Source: Pseudonocardia oroxyli (lineage in GTDB: Bacteria; Actinomycetota; Actinomycetes; Mycobacteriales; Pseudonocardiaceae). From it: 64,000 nucleotides of DNA. The number at the start of each line of letters is the position of its first letter. Position 1 is the stretch's first letter. Below are positions 36,825 to 44,985 of the stretch, one piece after another. The notes beneath the pieces were generated by a model. The model made no database searches and was not told where the DNA came from. It saw nothing but the letters and a program-made list of their open reading frames with translations. A program made the translations under genes and the position numbers. The DNA is taken from the NCBI RefSeq assembly GCF_900102195.1, contig NZ_FNBE01000001.1:434001-498000 (forward strand). Reading direction: 5' to 3'.

Positions 36825-36857
36825 AAGGCCCCCTGACCGCATGGTCAGGGGGCTTTT
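36825..36857 (+). terminator. intrinsic terminator of the qcr operon
   Basis: 11-bp perfect stem (arms GCCCCCTGACC and GGTCAGGGGGC), 4-nt loop, flanked by AA before and TTTT after. It is the most canonical Rho-independent terminator in the window. Confidence 0.85.
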
Positions 36858-36902
36858 CCGTGCTCCGGGTCCCGCCCGGTGTCGTGTGGATCACCTCCGT
36901 GG

Positions 36903-36908
36903 TAGTGT
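36903..36908 (+). promoter_or_regulatory. leaderless -10 element of the leader peptide
   Basis: TAGTGT is 7 nt before the GTG at 36916, placing the transcript start at or next to the first codon. Confidence 0.5.
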
Positions 36909-36915
36909 CCTCGAC

Positions 36916-36984
36916 GTGCGAATCGCCGCGAGCCTTCTTCTCGCCGCGCGCCTCGGGCTCGTAGTAGCCCGGCGCGTCGGCTGA
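36916..36984 (+). CDS. putative branched-chain attenuator leader peptide
   Basis: A 22-codon open frame with GTG start and TGA stop. It contains five Leu (CTT CTT CTC near the start), three Val (GTA GTA together) and one Ile, and ends ARRVG. CTT and GTA are rare in this genome. The composition and the VVARR ending recall the leaderless ilvB leader peptide of Corynebacterium. It has no ribosome site but sits exactly where a leaderless transcript would begin. The 113 nt between its stop and the next gene contain short GC stems, for example GCGGG with CCCGC. An attenuation role is inferred. Confidence 0.5.
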   Translation: MRIAASLLLAARLGLVVARRVG

Positions 36985-37097
36985 CCCAGGCCGCCGTCGC
37001 GCTCTGCGGGCTCTCGCCCCGCTCCCCCAAGTCGAGGACCCTGCCAGACCTGGCTCGCGTTCCCGTACGTCTCCCGAACGCATCCCGGAGCACTCCC

Positions 37098-37370
37098 ATG
37101 AGCATCACGATCGACCGCCCCGCCTTCACCGGTTCCCGGATCCTGCGCAAGCACACGATCATCACCACGCACGGCATGGACGGCGTCCTGCTCGTCGCCG
37201 CGGAGCTGCGCGCCTGCGGTCCGCTGGTCAAGGAGATGGCCGTGGACGTCCGCGAGGGCGTCGGGTGCAGCGCGCTCACCTGCTCGGTCAGCATGACGGC
37301 GGACGAGGCCGAGGCCTTCCAGACCCGCCTGCGCGCCATCCCGACCGTCGAGTCCGTCGACCCCTACTGA
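37098..37370 (+). CDS. small ACT-like protein
   Basis: 90-residue protein, not recognised by name. The predicted order beta (KHTIITTH), helix (GMDGVLLVAAELRACG), beta-beta (LVKEMAVDVREGVGCSALTCSVSM), helix (DEAEAFQTRLRAIP), beta (VESVDPY) is that of an ACT-type ligand-binding domain. There are three Cys, two of them in GCSALTC. The ATG has GGAG 8 nt upstream. It follows a branched-chain-type leader peptide, so it may respond to or sense Leu/Val/Ile. Fold and role are inferences. Confidence 0.6.
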   Translation: MSITIDRPAFTGSRILRKHTIITTHGMDGVLLVAAELRACGPLVKEMAVDVREGVGCSALTCSVSMTADEAEAFQTRLRAIPTVESVDPY

Positions 37371-37375
37371 CCGCC

Positions 37376-37417
37376 CGTGAGCGGCGATGGTCGCTCCGGC
37401 GACCATCGCCGCTCACG
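37376..37417. terminator. 42-bp palindrome, copy 1
   Basis: Perfect 19-bp arms (CGTGAGCGGCGATGGTCGC and its complement) around TCCG, between the ACT-like gene and convergent fprA. A truncated half copy (CGCCGCTCACG) follows and supplies the fprA stop codon at 37426-37428. Confidence 0.8.
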
Positions 37418-37425
37418 ACCGCCGC

Positions 37426-38757
37426 TCACGACACGCGGGACCGGCCCCGGGCCGCGGCCAGCATGTCCTGCAGGTCGGCGACCTTGACCCGCTCCGCGTC
37501 CCTGGCTCCCCCGCGGCGGACCTCCTCGGCGTCGAGGCGTTCCCAGTCGGTCCACGTCACGGGTTCGACGCCGTAGGCCTCCAGCACCGCGATCACCGAG
37601 TCGGGGTCCGGGTGCGGCGGAGCGGGCAGGGTGTGCAGGTCGTCCAGCAGGCTCGCGACGGTCTCGACGGCGTCCCCCTTGTTGGTCCCGATCACCCCGG
37701 TGGGGCCGCGCTTGATCCACCCCGTCACGTAGGTGCCCGGCTCGACCCGGCCCGCCGTGTTCGGGACGATCCCGCCGTCGTACGGCAGGCCCGGGATGGG
37801 CTCGCCGAGGTAGCCGATCGCCCGCACGACCAGGCCCGCGTCGAGCGTCTCCTCGGCCCCGCCGCCGGTGGGCTCGACGACCATCCCGGTGACCCGGCCC
37901 TCCCCCAGCAGCCGCACCGGCGTGCGGTGGAAGTGCAGGTGGATGCGCCGCGGCCGGGCGGGTCCCGGGTCGGCGGCCCACTCGGCCAGCATCGCCAGGT
38001 TCTGCTTCTGTCGCCGCTCGGCGGGCTCCTCCGCGGGCTCGGTGTAGCCGTGCACGAGGACCTGCACGCCCGCGAGCTCCCCGATCTGGCGCAGCTCGGC
38101 GGGCGTGAACCTCACGTGCTCGGGCCCGCGCCGGATCACGACGTGCACGTCCTCGACCCCGCTGCCCCGCAGCGCGTCCAGCACCCGGTCCGGCACGTCC
38201 GTCGCCGCCATCTCGACGTGCCCGCGGGCCAGCACCCGCGCGACGTCCAGCGCCACGTTGCCCGCCCCCACCACCACGACGCCCGCGTGGTCCAGCACCG
38301 GGTCGAGGTCGACGTGGTCCGGGTGCCCGCAGTACCAGCTCACGAACGCGCCGGAGCCGTAGCTGCCGGGGAGCTCCTCACCGGGGATCCCCAGGGCGCG
38401 GTCCACGGAGCTGCCGGAGGCGTGGATCACCGCGTGGTAGTGCTCCTTGAGGACGTCCAGCGGGATGCCGCCCTCCCCCACCCGCACGTTGCCCAGGAAC
38501 CGGACCCGCGAGCCGTCGGAGAAGGGTCGCTGCAGCACCCGGATGACGGACTTCATCTTCACGTGGTCGGGGGCGACGCCGTAGCGGACCAGGCCGTACG
38601 GGGCGGGGAGCCGGTCGATCACGTCGACGTCCACGGGGGACTCGGAGGCGAGCAGGGCGGCGGCCGCATAGAGCCCGGACGGGCCCGCGCCGATCACCGC
38701 GATTCGGGTCTGGGGGACGGCGCCCCCCGAAGCGGGCGGGGTGGGTGAGGCCGGCAT
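37426..38757 (-). CDS. fprA: ferredoxin/NADP reductase (FprA type)
   Basis: 443-residue adrenodoxin-reductase-like flavoenzyme that moves electrons between NADPH and ferredoxin. The FAD motif IGAGPSGLYAAAALL is near residue 22, followed by VDVIDRLPAPYGLVRYGVAPDH, a hallmark of this family. The NADP motif VVVGAGNVALDVARVLARG is near 160, and the C-terminal TGWIKRGPTGVIGTNKGDA is also diagnostic. ATG at 38757 with GAGGAG upstream. Such reductases feed P450s or Fe-S enzymes; no dedicated ferredoxin is adjacent. Confidence 0.93.
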   Translation of the reverse strand: MPASPTPPASGGAVPQTRIAVIGAGPSGLYAAAALLASESPVDVDVIDRLPAPYGLVRYGVAPDHVKMKSVIRVLQRPFSDGSRVRFLGNVRVGEGGIPLDVLKEHYHAVIHASGSSVDRALGIPGEELPGSYGSGAFVSWYCGHPDHVDLDPVLDHAGVVVVGAGNVALDVARVLARGHVEMAATDVPDRVLDALRGSGVEDVHVVIRRGPEHVRFTPAELRQIGELAGVQVLVHGYTEPAEEPAERRQKQNLAMLAEWAADPGPARPRRIHLHFHRTPVRLLGEGRVTGMVVEPTGGGAEETLDAGLVVRAIGYLGEPIPGLPYDGGIVPNTAGRVEPGTYVTGWIKRGPTGVIGTNKGDAVETVASLLDDLHTLPAPPHPDPDSVIAVLEAYGVEPVTWTDWERLDAEEVRRGGARDAERVKVADLQDMLAAARGRSRVS

Positions 38758-38791
38758 TGTCGCGCTCCTCGGTGTGGTGGTGATCCGAGTA

Positions 38792-39640
38792 TCACCCCGA
38801 TGCCGTGGCGGAGCGCACGACGGCGGCGATCTTTCCGTCCGGCAGGACCAGCTCCGTGCGGTCGGTACGGAACCGCCGCCCGACCCGTTCCGGGACGATC
38901 CGGCAGGTCAGGGTGCCTGTGAGGGGCACGGGACGCAGGTACTCGACGGCCGTGTCCAGGGTTCGGCCCGACACCCCGGTGACGCGCTGCGCGGCGAGTC
39001 GCCCGACGGCGAGCACGAGCCCGCCGTGCATGCTCCCCCGCAGGTTGCCCAGCCACGGGCCGAGCGGGAACGCCAGGGTGTCGTCCGCGACAGCTGCGGT
39101 GGCGAGGGTGCGGACGAGCCGCGAGACGTCCAGCTGCGGCCCGTCCGCCGCCCCGGAGCGGCGGCCGGGGGTGCGCGGGGTGAACGGCTCGACCACCATC
39201 GTGGCGATCCCGTGGGCGACCGTGCGCCCGGTGTCGTCGGTGACCAGCGCCCGCGCGGCGCCTGCGCGGTCGTCCGCGGTCGGGGTGCCCAGCACCTCCG
39301 CGACGATCTCGAGGCTGCGGGCGCCCGGCGCGGGGTCCGCGATCGCGTCCAGGCGCAGGTCCAGCGTGGGCCCGGACGTCGGGGTGGGGGTCGCGGAGTG
39401 CACGGCGATGCCGATCGCCGTGTCCGTGGCGACCGCGAGGGCGACCAGGTGCGGGGTCCCGACCCGCAGCGGCGCCGTCAGCAGCAGGCGCTCGGGCTGC
39501 GGGTCGCGCCGGTCGGCGATCGCCAGGACCCGCACCCCGAGGCCGCCCTCGACCGGTGCGGAGGCGAATCGGCCGCTGACCGTCTTCGGCCCGGGGAAGT
39601 GTTTCTCGACGAGCGGGGCGGCGATCGGGCTCGCGTCCAT
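38792..39640 (-). CDS. double-hotdog thioesterase-like protein
   Basis: 282-residue protein with two hotdog-like halves. The second half carries GNLRGSMHGGLVLAVGRLAAQ followed by GRTLDTAVEYLRPVPLTGTLTCR, typical of PaaI/acyl-CoA thioesterases. The first half (VEGGLGVRVLAIADRRDPQPERL) lacks an obvious catalytic residue. It may hydrolyse acyl-CoA or bind it. The open frame extends to 39703, but the ATG at 39640 has CACGAT 6 nt upstream in the leaderless arrangement. It lies tail-to-head with fprA, 34 bp from that gene's start. Confidence 0.78.
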   Translation of the reverse strand: MDASPIAAPLVEKHFPGPKTVSGRFASAPVEGGLGVRVLAIADRRDPQPERLLLTAPLRVGTPHLVALAVATDTAIGIAVHSATPTPTSGPTLDLRLDAIADPAPGARSLEIVAEVLGTPTADDRAGAARALVTDDTGRTVAHGIATMVVEPFTPRTPGRRSGAADGPQLDVSRLVRTLATAAVADDTLAFPLGPWLGNLRGSMHGGLVLAVGRLAAQRVTGVSGRTLDTAVEYLRPVPLTGTLTCRIVPERVGRRFRTDRTELVLPDGKIAAVVRSATASG

Positions 39641-39646
39641 TCGGAC

Positions 39647-39652
39647 ATCGTG
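39647..39652 (-). promoter_or_regulatory. leaderless -10 element of the thioesterase gene
   Basis: CACGAT is 6 nt before the ATG at 39640, identical to the element before lppM. Confidence 0.4.
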
Positions 39653-39712
39653 CCTACTGAGCGAACGTTCAGGTAGTGGGGGTGGGTCACACCCCGCCGT
39701 CACACCCCGCCG

Positions 39713-40660
39713 TCACACCCGATGGAACGACCGCCGGTAGTCCGCGGGAGACACGCCCACGACCTGCTTGAAGTGGTGGCGCAGCAGCGTCGCCGAGCCG
39801 AACCCGCACCGGCTCGCGACGGCGTCCACGGACAGGTCCGTGTCCTCCAGGAGCCTGCGCGCGTGCAGCACCCGCTGCCGGGTCAGCCAGCGCAGCGGGC
39901 TGGTGCCGGTCTCCGCGGCGAACCGTCGGGCGAAGGTGCGTTCGGACATCGCCGCCCGCTTGGCGAGGTCGGCGACCGAGTGCTCGACGTCGAGGTTCCC
40001 CAGCAGCCAGTCCAGCACCGGGCCGAGGGAGTCCGCGGAGCACTCCGGCACCGGGCGGTCGATGAACTGGCGCTGGCCGCCCTCGCGCTGCGGCGGCACC
40101 ACCATGCGGCGCGCGATCCCGTTGACCACGGCGCTGCCGAGCTCGCGGCGGACGAGGTGCAGACACGCGTCGATGCCGGCGGCGGTGCCCGCGCTGGTGA
40201 TCAGGTTGCCCTCGTCGACGAACAGGACGTCCTGGTCCACCTCGACGTCCGGGTGGCGGGCCCGCAACTCGTCCGCGCTGTGCCAGTGGGTCGCCACCCG
40301 GCGCCCGCTCAGCAACCCGGCTGCGGCCAGCACGAACACCCCCGAGCAGACGCTCAGCAGGGTCGCGCCCGCCGCCTCCGCGTCGCGCAGGGCCTGCAGC
40401 GCCTCCTCGGGGTACTCCCGCAGGCCGGTGGCCGGGACGGCGACCAGGTCGGCCCCGGCGAGCCCGTCCAGCCCGTGCGCGGGGATCACCTGCACGCCGC
40501 CGGAGGTGCTGACCGGCGTGCCCGCCTCGACGCCGCAGACCCGGTAGTCCAGCACGGGCAGCCCGTCGTCGGAGCGGTCGAGCCCGAAGACCTCACAGAG
40601 CACGCCGAACTCGAACACGGCGAGCCGGTCCAGGACGAGGACGGCGACACTGCGGAGCAT
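39713..40660 (-). CDS. GlxA-type AraC-family regulator with DJ-1/PfpI domain
   Basis: 315-residue regulator. The N-terminal DJ-1/PfpI-like domain (about 1-180) has the nucleophile-elbow sequence LLSVCSGVFVLAAAGLLSGRRVATHW. The C-terminal AraC double HTH (about 210-310) includes LAKRAAMSERTFARRFAAETG and VASRCGFGSATLLRHHFKQVVGVSPADYRR. The ATG is leaderless with a perfect TATACT 6 nt upstream. It diverges from a 71-residue membrane protein that may be its target. The effector is unknown. Confidence 0.92.
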   Translation of the reverse strand: MLRSVAVLVLDRLAVFEFGVLCEVFGLDRSDDGLPVLDYRVCGVEAGTPVSTSGGVQVIPAHGLDGLAGADLVAVPATGLREYPEEALQALRDAEAAGATLLSVCSGVFVLAAAGLLSGRRVATHWHSADELRARHPDVEVDQDVLFVDEGNLITSAGTAAGIDACLHLVRRELGSAVVNGIARRMVVPPQREGGQRQFIDRPVPECSADSLGPVLDWLLGNLDVEHSVADLAKRAAMSERTFARRFAAETGTSPLRWLTRQRVLHARRLLEDTDLSVDAVASRCGFGSATLLRHHFKQVVGVSPADYRRSFHRV

Positions 40661-40666
40661 GACGGC

Positions 40667-40672
40667 AGTATA
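40667..40672 (-). promoter_or_regulatory. leaderless -10 element of the GlxA-type gene
   Basis: TATACT is 6 nt before the ATG at 40660, the strongest -10 match in the window. Two TTCTGGC direct repeats lie just upstream (near 40689-40705). Confidence 0.6.
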
Positions 40673-40734
40673 TTTACGACCTGTGGCGTTCTGGCCACTT
40701 CTGGCGGGAACTCACAGAGCGCACACTTCCTGCC

Positions 40735-40950
40735 ATGACTTCCACCGTGCTCACCGTCATCGCCGTCATCGCCCTGCTGGCCTGGATCGTCGCCTGGACG
40801 CCGGTCCGGCGCCGCCGCGCGCTGCACCCGGTGATCGGCTCCGCGATCCCCTTCCACGGTTACCGCGACGCGGACCGGGCCCGCCTGGTCGCCGAGCTCA
40901 GGGCCCTCCCGGACGCCCCGGCCGACGTGGAGGCGAGGCTGCGGATCTAG
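40735..40950 (+). CDS. 71-residue single-helix membrane protein
   Basis: Starts with one transmembrane helix (VLTVIAVIALLAWIVAWTPV), followed by a basic stop-transfer RRRR and a soluble tail with RADRARLVAELRALPDAP. No clear ribosome site before the ATG at 40735. It diverges from the GlxA-type regulator, and its stop overlaps the stop of the convergent IclR gene within CTAG. Function unknown. Confidence 0.6.
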   Translation: MTSTVLTVIAVIALLAWIVAWTPVRRRRALHPVIGSAIPFHGYRDADRARLVAELRALPDAPADVEARLRI

Positions 40951-41756
40951 GCCCCCCGGGCCCCGCGGAGGTCCTGCTGGATGCCGAGCGCGCAGGCGCG
41001 CAGGTGCAGCAGGGCCTCGTCGCGGAGCCAGGCCCGGGTGCCGCGGCTGGTGTGGGTGCTGACGTTCGCGGCCGCGATGACCCGGCCCGTGTTGTCCCGG
41101 ATCGGCACCGCGATCGACCGCAGGCCCTCCTCCAGCTCCTGGTCCACCAGGCAGTAGCCCGCCGCCCGGACGTCTCCGAGCACGTCCCGCAGGGCGGCCG
41201 GGTCCGCGATCGTGCGCTCGGTGAGCCTGCGCGGGTCACCGAGCCGCTGGTCCAGCTCGGCGGGGGACAACGCGGCGAGCAGGACCCGGCCCATCGACGT
41301 CGCGTAGGCCGGGAAGCGGGTCCCGATCGTGATGGACACGGTCATGATCCGGCTGGTCGCGACGCGCGCGACGTACACGACGTCCGAGCCGTCGAGCACC
41401 GCGACCGAGGCCGACTCGTGGACGAGCTGCACCAGCTCCTCCAGGTGCGGCTCGGCGACCTCGGGCAGCGACAGCGCCGACAGGTACGAGTAGCCCAGCT
41501 CCAGCACCCGCGGGGTCAGGGTGAACAGCCGCCCGTCGGTCCGGACGTAGCCGAGCTCGGCGAGGGTGAGCAGGAACCGGCGGGCGGCGGCGCGGGTCAG
41601 CCCGGTCGCCCGGGCGACGTCCGACAGCGTCTGGGCGGGCCGGTCGCCGTTGAACGCCTTGATCACCGCCAGGCCGCGGGCCAGCGACTGCACGTGCTCC
41701 TGCCGCGGCACGACCTCGGTGAGGCGCTCCGCCGCGTTCGGCCCGTCCGCGCTCAT
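40947..41756 (-). CDS. IclR-family regulator (PcaR-like)
   Basis: 269-residue regulator. The N-terminal winged HTH (about 20-85) has SLARGLAVIKAFNGDRPAQTLSDVARATGLTRAAARRFLLTL. The C-terminal effector domain includes AYATSMGRVLLAALSP and GYCLVDQELEEGLRSIAVPIRD, the PcaR/PcaU/PobR-type signature. ATG overlaps the pcaB stop by 4 bp, so it is the second gene of a pcaB operon. The 17-bp palindrome at 43548-43564 before the CoA-transferase genes is a likely target. Effector probably a protocatechuate-pathway intermediate. Confidence 0.9.
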   Translation of the reverse strand: MSADGPNAAERLTEVVPRQEHVQSLARGLAVIKAFNGDRPAQTLSDVARATGLTRAAARRFLLTLAELGYVRTDGRLFTLTPRVLELGYSYLSALSLPEVAEPHLEELVQLVHESASVAVLDGSDVVYVARVATSRIMTVSITIGTRFPAYATSMGRVLLAALSPAELDQRLGDPRRLTERTIADPAALRDVLGDVRAAGYCLVDQELEEGLRSIAVPIRDNTGRVIAAANVSTHTSRGTRAWLRDEALLHLRACALGIQQDLRGARGA

Positions 41757-42853
41757 CGCGCCTCCAGGACCCGGTCGACCAGCGTGCCCGCGTGGCCGGT
41801 GTCCGGCCCGGTCAGCTTCTCCCGCATGGCGTCGGGATGGACCCCGAGCCCGGTCAGGGAGGTCCGCAGCCGGGCCGCGGCGCCGCCGGTCGTCCCGAGC
41901 AGCTCGGTCAGGGTGCCCCATTCGGCGTGCCAGGGGCCCGCGCCGCGCTGGAGCTCGTGGTCCATGGCGGCGAGCAGCGTCGCGACCAGGCCGGGCGCCC
42001 GCCGCGCGGACGCCCGCGCGGTCACCGCCGCGATCGGGTTGCGTTTGTGCGGCATCGAGGACGAGTCCCCCGGCGCCCCCTCCGAGACCTCCGCCAGCTC
42101 GGTCTGCGCCAGCAGCACGACGTCCGTCGCGACCCTGCCGCAGGCCCCCGCGGCCACGCCCAGGGCCCCGGCGAGCGCACCGATCCGGGTCCGCTCGGTG
42201 TGCCACGGGACCTGCTGCCGGGGCAGGTCGAGCAGGTCGGCGAGGGTGTCGGCGACGGCCGGGTCGGAGCCGGCGAGCGTGCCCGCCGCGCCCCCGAACT
42301 GCACCGGCAGCGCGTCGACCCGGGCGGCGAGATCGCGGGCGGCGGCGTCGAGTCCGGCCGCCCAGCCCGCCGCGACCAGGCCGAACGTGGTCGGTAGGGC
42401 GGCCTGCAGGAGCGTGCGCGCCATCATCGGGGTGTCCCGGTGGGTCGCGGCGAGCGCGGCGGCGGCGTCCGCGGCCCCCCGGAGGTCGGCCAGCAGCGGC
42501 TCGGCCGCGCGGCGCACCAGCAGCACGACCGCCGTGTCCATGACGTCCTGACTGGTCGCGCCCGGGTGCACCGCGGACGCCGCGTCCCCCACCGCGGCCC
42601 GCATGAGCCGGACCAGCGGGATCACCGGGTTGCCGCCCTCGACCGACGCGGCGGCGAGCTCGGCGGGGTCCACGGCGAAGGCGGTGTCCGCGATACGCTT
42701 CGCGTGCTCGACCGGCACGAACCCGTGCTCGGCCGCGGCGCGGGACAGGGCCCGCTCGACGTCGAGCAGGGCGCGGACCCACTCGTCGTCGGTCAGCCGC
42801 GCCGCCACGGCACCCGCTCCGTACAGCGGTGTGAGCAGCCCCGCGTTCGTCAT
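41753..42853 (-). CDS. pcaB: 3-carboxy-cis,cis-muconate cycloisomerase
   Basis: 366-residue member of the fumarase/aspartase superfamily. Blocks are SAVHPGATSQDVMDTAVVLLVR, FGGAAGTLAG and the superfamily signature GDSSSMPHKRNPIAAV, all matching the PcaB branch. It lactonises 3-carboxymuconate in the beta-ketoadipate pathway. At 366 residues it is shorter than typical PcaB (about 450), lacking most of the C-terminal domain. ATG at 42853 is leaderless, with TACGGT 7 nt upstream. It diverges from the HAD phosphatase gene, 48 bp away, and is followed by the IclR gene. Confidence 0.88.
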   Translation of the reverse strand: MTNAGLLTPLYGAGAVAARLTDDEWVRALLDVERALSRAAAEHGFVPVEHAKRIADTAFAVDPAELAAASVEGGNPVIPLVRLMRAAVGDAASAVHPGATSQDVMDTAVVLLVRRAAEPLLADLRGAADAAAALAATHRDTPMMARTLLQAALPTTFGLVAAGWAAGLDAAARDLAARVDALPVQFGGAAGTLAGSDPAVADTLADLLDLPRQQVPWHTERTRIGALAGALGVAAGACGRVATDVVLLAQTELAEVSEGAPGDSSSMPHKRNPIAAVTARASARRAPGLVATLLAAMDHELQRGAGPWHAEWGTLTELLGTTGGAAARLRTSLTGLGVHPDAMREKLTGPDTGHAGTLVDRVLEAR

Positions 42854-42860
42854 GCGGACA

Positions 42861-42866
42861 ACCGTA
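42861..42866 (-). promoter_or_regulatory. leaderless -10 element of pcaB
   Basis: TACGGT is 7 nt before the ATG at 42853. Confidence 0.45.
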
Positions 42867-42901
42867 CGTCATGCGTCCACCTCGTCGGGGATGATGGCGG
42901 G

Positions 42902-43651
42902 GTGACTCGCACCGTCCTCCTCGACCTCGACGGCACCCTCGTCGACTCCGCCCCCGGCATCCTCGGCACCCTGCGCACGGCCTTCGACCAGGTCGGCGTG
43001 CCGTGGGACGACACCGTCATCGGCAGACACCTGCTCGGACCCCCGCTCTACGAGTCCCTGCCGCCGATCGTCGGGGCCGAGGCCGCGGCCGCCGTGCTGG
43101 CCCGCTACCGCCCGCTCTACCAGGAGAGCGGGCTGCTCAAGTCCACGCCGTACCCCGGCATCGAGCCGCTGCTGCGGGCCCTGGTCGCCGCGGACGTGCA
43201 GCTCGGGCTCGCGACGAGCAAGAACGAGCCCGCGGCCCGCGAGATCATCGCCAACCAGGGCTGGACCGAGCTGTTCACCGCGATCACCGGGGACACCGTG
43301 GACGCCCGTCGGCCGTCCAAGGCGGCCGTCGTCGAGGAGGCGCTGCGCAGGCTGGGCTCCCCCGCGCCCGCGGACTGCGTGATGGTCGGCGACCGCCTGC
43401 ACGACGTCGTCGGCTCGGCCGCGCACGGCGTCTCCTGCCTGGGTGCGGGCTGGGGCTACGCCGAGCCGGGCGAGCTCGCCGCGGCGGGAGCGGCCGCGAT
43501 CTACGCGACGGCCGACGAGCTCCGCGCCGCGCTCCTGGGCCTAGTTCTGTTCGCGATACGAACACTTGTGCGACATGCGAACCTGCCGTACCGTGCCGGG
43601 CATGGACAAGGTGGTGGCCTCGGCGTCGGAGGCGGTGGCCGACATCGGTGA
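42902..43651 (+). CDS. HAD-family phosphatase
   Basis: 249-residue haloacid dehalogenase hydrolase of the phosphoglycolate phosphatase (Gph) type. Motif I is LLDLDGTLVDSAPG at the N-terminus, motif II GLATSKNEPA, motif III Lys in RPSKAAVVEEAL, and motif IV VMVGDRLHDVVGSAAHG. The family domain ends near residue 215 (ADELRAALLG). The remaining 35 residues, ending in a Gly/Arg-rich tail, run through the operator, promoter and first 50 bp of the CoA-transferase gene and look like read-through. GTG start at 42902. Confidence 0.85.
   Translation: MTRTVLLDLDGTLVDSAPGILGTLRTAFDQVGVPWDDTVIGRHLLGPPLYESLPPIVGAEAAAAVLARYRPLYQESGLLKSTPYPGIEPLLRALVAADVQLGLATSKNEPAAREIIANQGWTELFTAITGDTVDARRPSKAAVVEEALRRLGSPAPADCVMVGDRLHDVVGSAAHGVSCLGAGWGYAEPGELAAAGAAAIYATADELRAALLGLVLFAIRTLVRHANLPYRAGHGQGGGLGVGGGGRHR
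43548..43564. promoter_or_regulatory. IclR-type operator
   Basis: TGTTCG-CGATA-CGAACA, a perfect 6-bp inverted repeat with 5-bp spacer, immediately upstream of the -35 of the CoA-transferase promoter. It resembles sites bound by IclR/PcaR-group regulators, one of which is encoded 1.8 kb away. Confidence 0.65.
43566..43594 (+). promoter_or_regulatory. promoter of the CoA-transferase operon
   Basis: TTGTGC (-35, 43566-43571) and TACCGT (-10, 43589-43594) with a 17-nt spacer; the -10 lies 7 nt before the ATG at 43602, so the transcript is probably leaderless. Confidence 0.7.
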
Positions 43652-44348
43652 CGGGTCGTCGCTGGCGGTCGGCGGGTTCGGCATGTCCGGCGTGCCGACC
43701 GTGCTGATCGCGGCCCTGCTCGAGCAGGGCGCGACGGACCTGGAGACGATCAGCAACAACCTGGGGATCGACGGGTTCGGCCTCGGCACCCTGCTCGCGG
43801 CGGGCCGCATCCGCCGCACGATCGGCTCCTACGTCGGCAACAACAAGGAGTTCGCCCGCCAGTACCTCGCGGGCGAGCTGGAGCTGGAGCTGACCCCGCA
43901 GGGCACGCTGGCCGAGCGGCTGCGGGCGGGCGGCGCGGGGATCCCGGCGTTCTTCACCCCCGCCGGGGTCGGCACGCTCGTCGCGGACGGCGGGCTGCCC
44001 TGGCGCTACGCGCCGGACGGCTCGGTCGCGGTGCGGTCGCCGGAGAAGGAGGTCCGCGAGTTCGACGGCACGCGCTACGTGCTCGAACGCGCCCTCACCC
44101 CGGACTTCGCGCTGGTCCACGCCTGGAAGGGCGACCGGCACGGCAACCTCGTCTACCGGCGCAGCTCACGCAACTTCAACCCGGACTGCGCCGCCGCGGG
44201 CCGGATCACGATCGCGCAGGTCGAGCACCTCGTCGAGCCCGGCGAGATCGACCCGGACGCGGTGCACACCCACGGCATCCACGTCCAGCGCGTGGTCCAC
44301 GTGCCGGACGTCGAGAAGCCGGTCGAGTTCAGGACGGTGCGGAAGTGA
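43602..44348 (+). CDS. 3-oxoacid CoA-transferase subunit A (PcaI/ScoA type)
   Basis: 248-residue family I CoA-transferase alpha subunit. The oxyanion motif [21 protein letters not shown] is near the N-terminus, followed by [31 protein letters not shown] and [15 protein letters not shown]. It pairs with the B subunit whose GTG overlaps this stop by 4 bp. With pcaB and an IclR regulator next door, beta-ketoadipate:succinyl-CoA transfer (PcaIJ) is the most likely reaction; general succinyl-CoA:acetoacetate transfer is the alternative. Confidence 0.9.
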   Translation: MDKVVASASEAVADIGDGSSLAVGGFGMSGVPTVLIAALLEQGATDLETISNNLGIDGFGLGTLLAAGRIRRTIGSYVGNNKEFARQYLAGELELELTPQGTLAERLRAGGAGIPAFFTPAGVGTLVADGGLPWRYAPDGSVAVRSPEKEVREFDGTRYVLERALTPDFALVHAWKGDRHGNLVYRRSSRNFNPDCAAAGRITIAQVEHLVEPGEIDPDAVHTHGIHVQRVVHVPDVEKPVEFRTVRK

Positions 44349-44968
44349 GTCTCACCAGGGACCAGCTCGCGAAGCGGGTGGCGGACGAGCTGTGGGACGG
44401 CGCGTACGTCAACCTCGGCATCGGCATGCCCACCCTGGTCCCGGACCACGTGCCCGCGGACCGGACCGTGGTGCTGCACAGCGAGAACGGCATCCTCGGC
44501 GTCGGCCCCTACCCCACCGACGACGAGGTGGACGCCGACCTGATCAACGCGGGCAAGGAGACCGTCACGGTCCTGCCCGGCGCCGGCTTCTTCGGCTCCT
44601 CGGACAGCTTCGGCATGATCCGCGGCGGGCACGTGGACGTCGCCGTGCTGGGCGCGATGCAGGTCAGCGCCACGGGTGACCTCGCGAACTGGGCCATCCC
44701 CGGCAAGATGATCAAAGGCATGGGCGGCGCGATGGATCTCGTCCACGGCGCCCGGCGGGTCATCGTGATGATGGACCACGTCTCCAAGGACGGCTCCCCC
44801 AAGATCCTGCAGGAATGCACCCTCCCCCTGACCGGGGTGGCCTGCGTGAACCGGATCGTCACCGACCTCGCGGTGATCGACGTGACCCCCGAGGGCCTCC
44901 AGCTCGTCGAGACCTTCGGCGTGAGCGAGGACGAGGTCCGCGAGAAGACCGCCGCCCCCCTGCACTGA
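44345..44968 (+). CDS. 3-oxoacid CoA-transferase subunit B (PcaJ/ScoB type)
   Basis: 207-residue beta subunit. The catalytic Glu lies in [16 protein letters not shown], preceded by [17 protein letters not shown]. The remaining blocks [23 protein letters not shown] and [26 protein letters not shown] are family hallmarks. GTG start coupled to the A subunit. A 42-bp palindrome follows the stop. Substrate as for subunit A; the thiolase and protocatechuate dioxygenase genes needed for a full pathway are not in the window. Confidence 0.92.
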   Translation: MSLTRDQLAKRVADELWDGAYVNLGIGMPTLVPDHVPADRTVVLHSENGILGVGPYPTDDEVDADLINAGKETVTVLPGAGFFGSSDSFGMIRGGHVDVAVLGAMQVSATGDLANWAIPGKMIKGMGGAMDLVHGARRVIVMMDHVSKDGSPKILQECTLPLTGVACVNRIVTDLAVIDVTPEGLQLVETFGVSEDEVREKTAAPLH

Positions 44969-44985
44969 CCCGCACTGCCTCTCCC

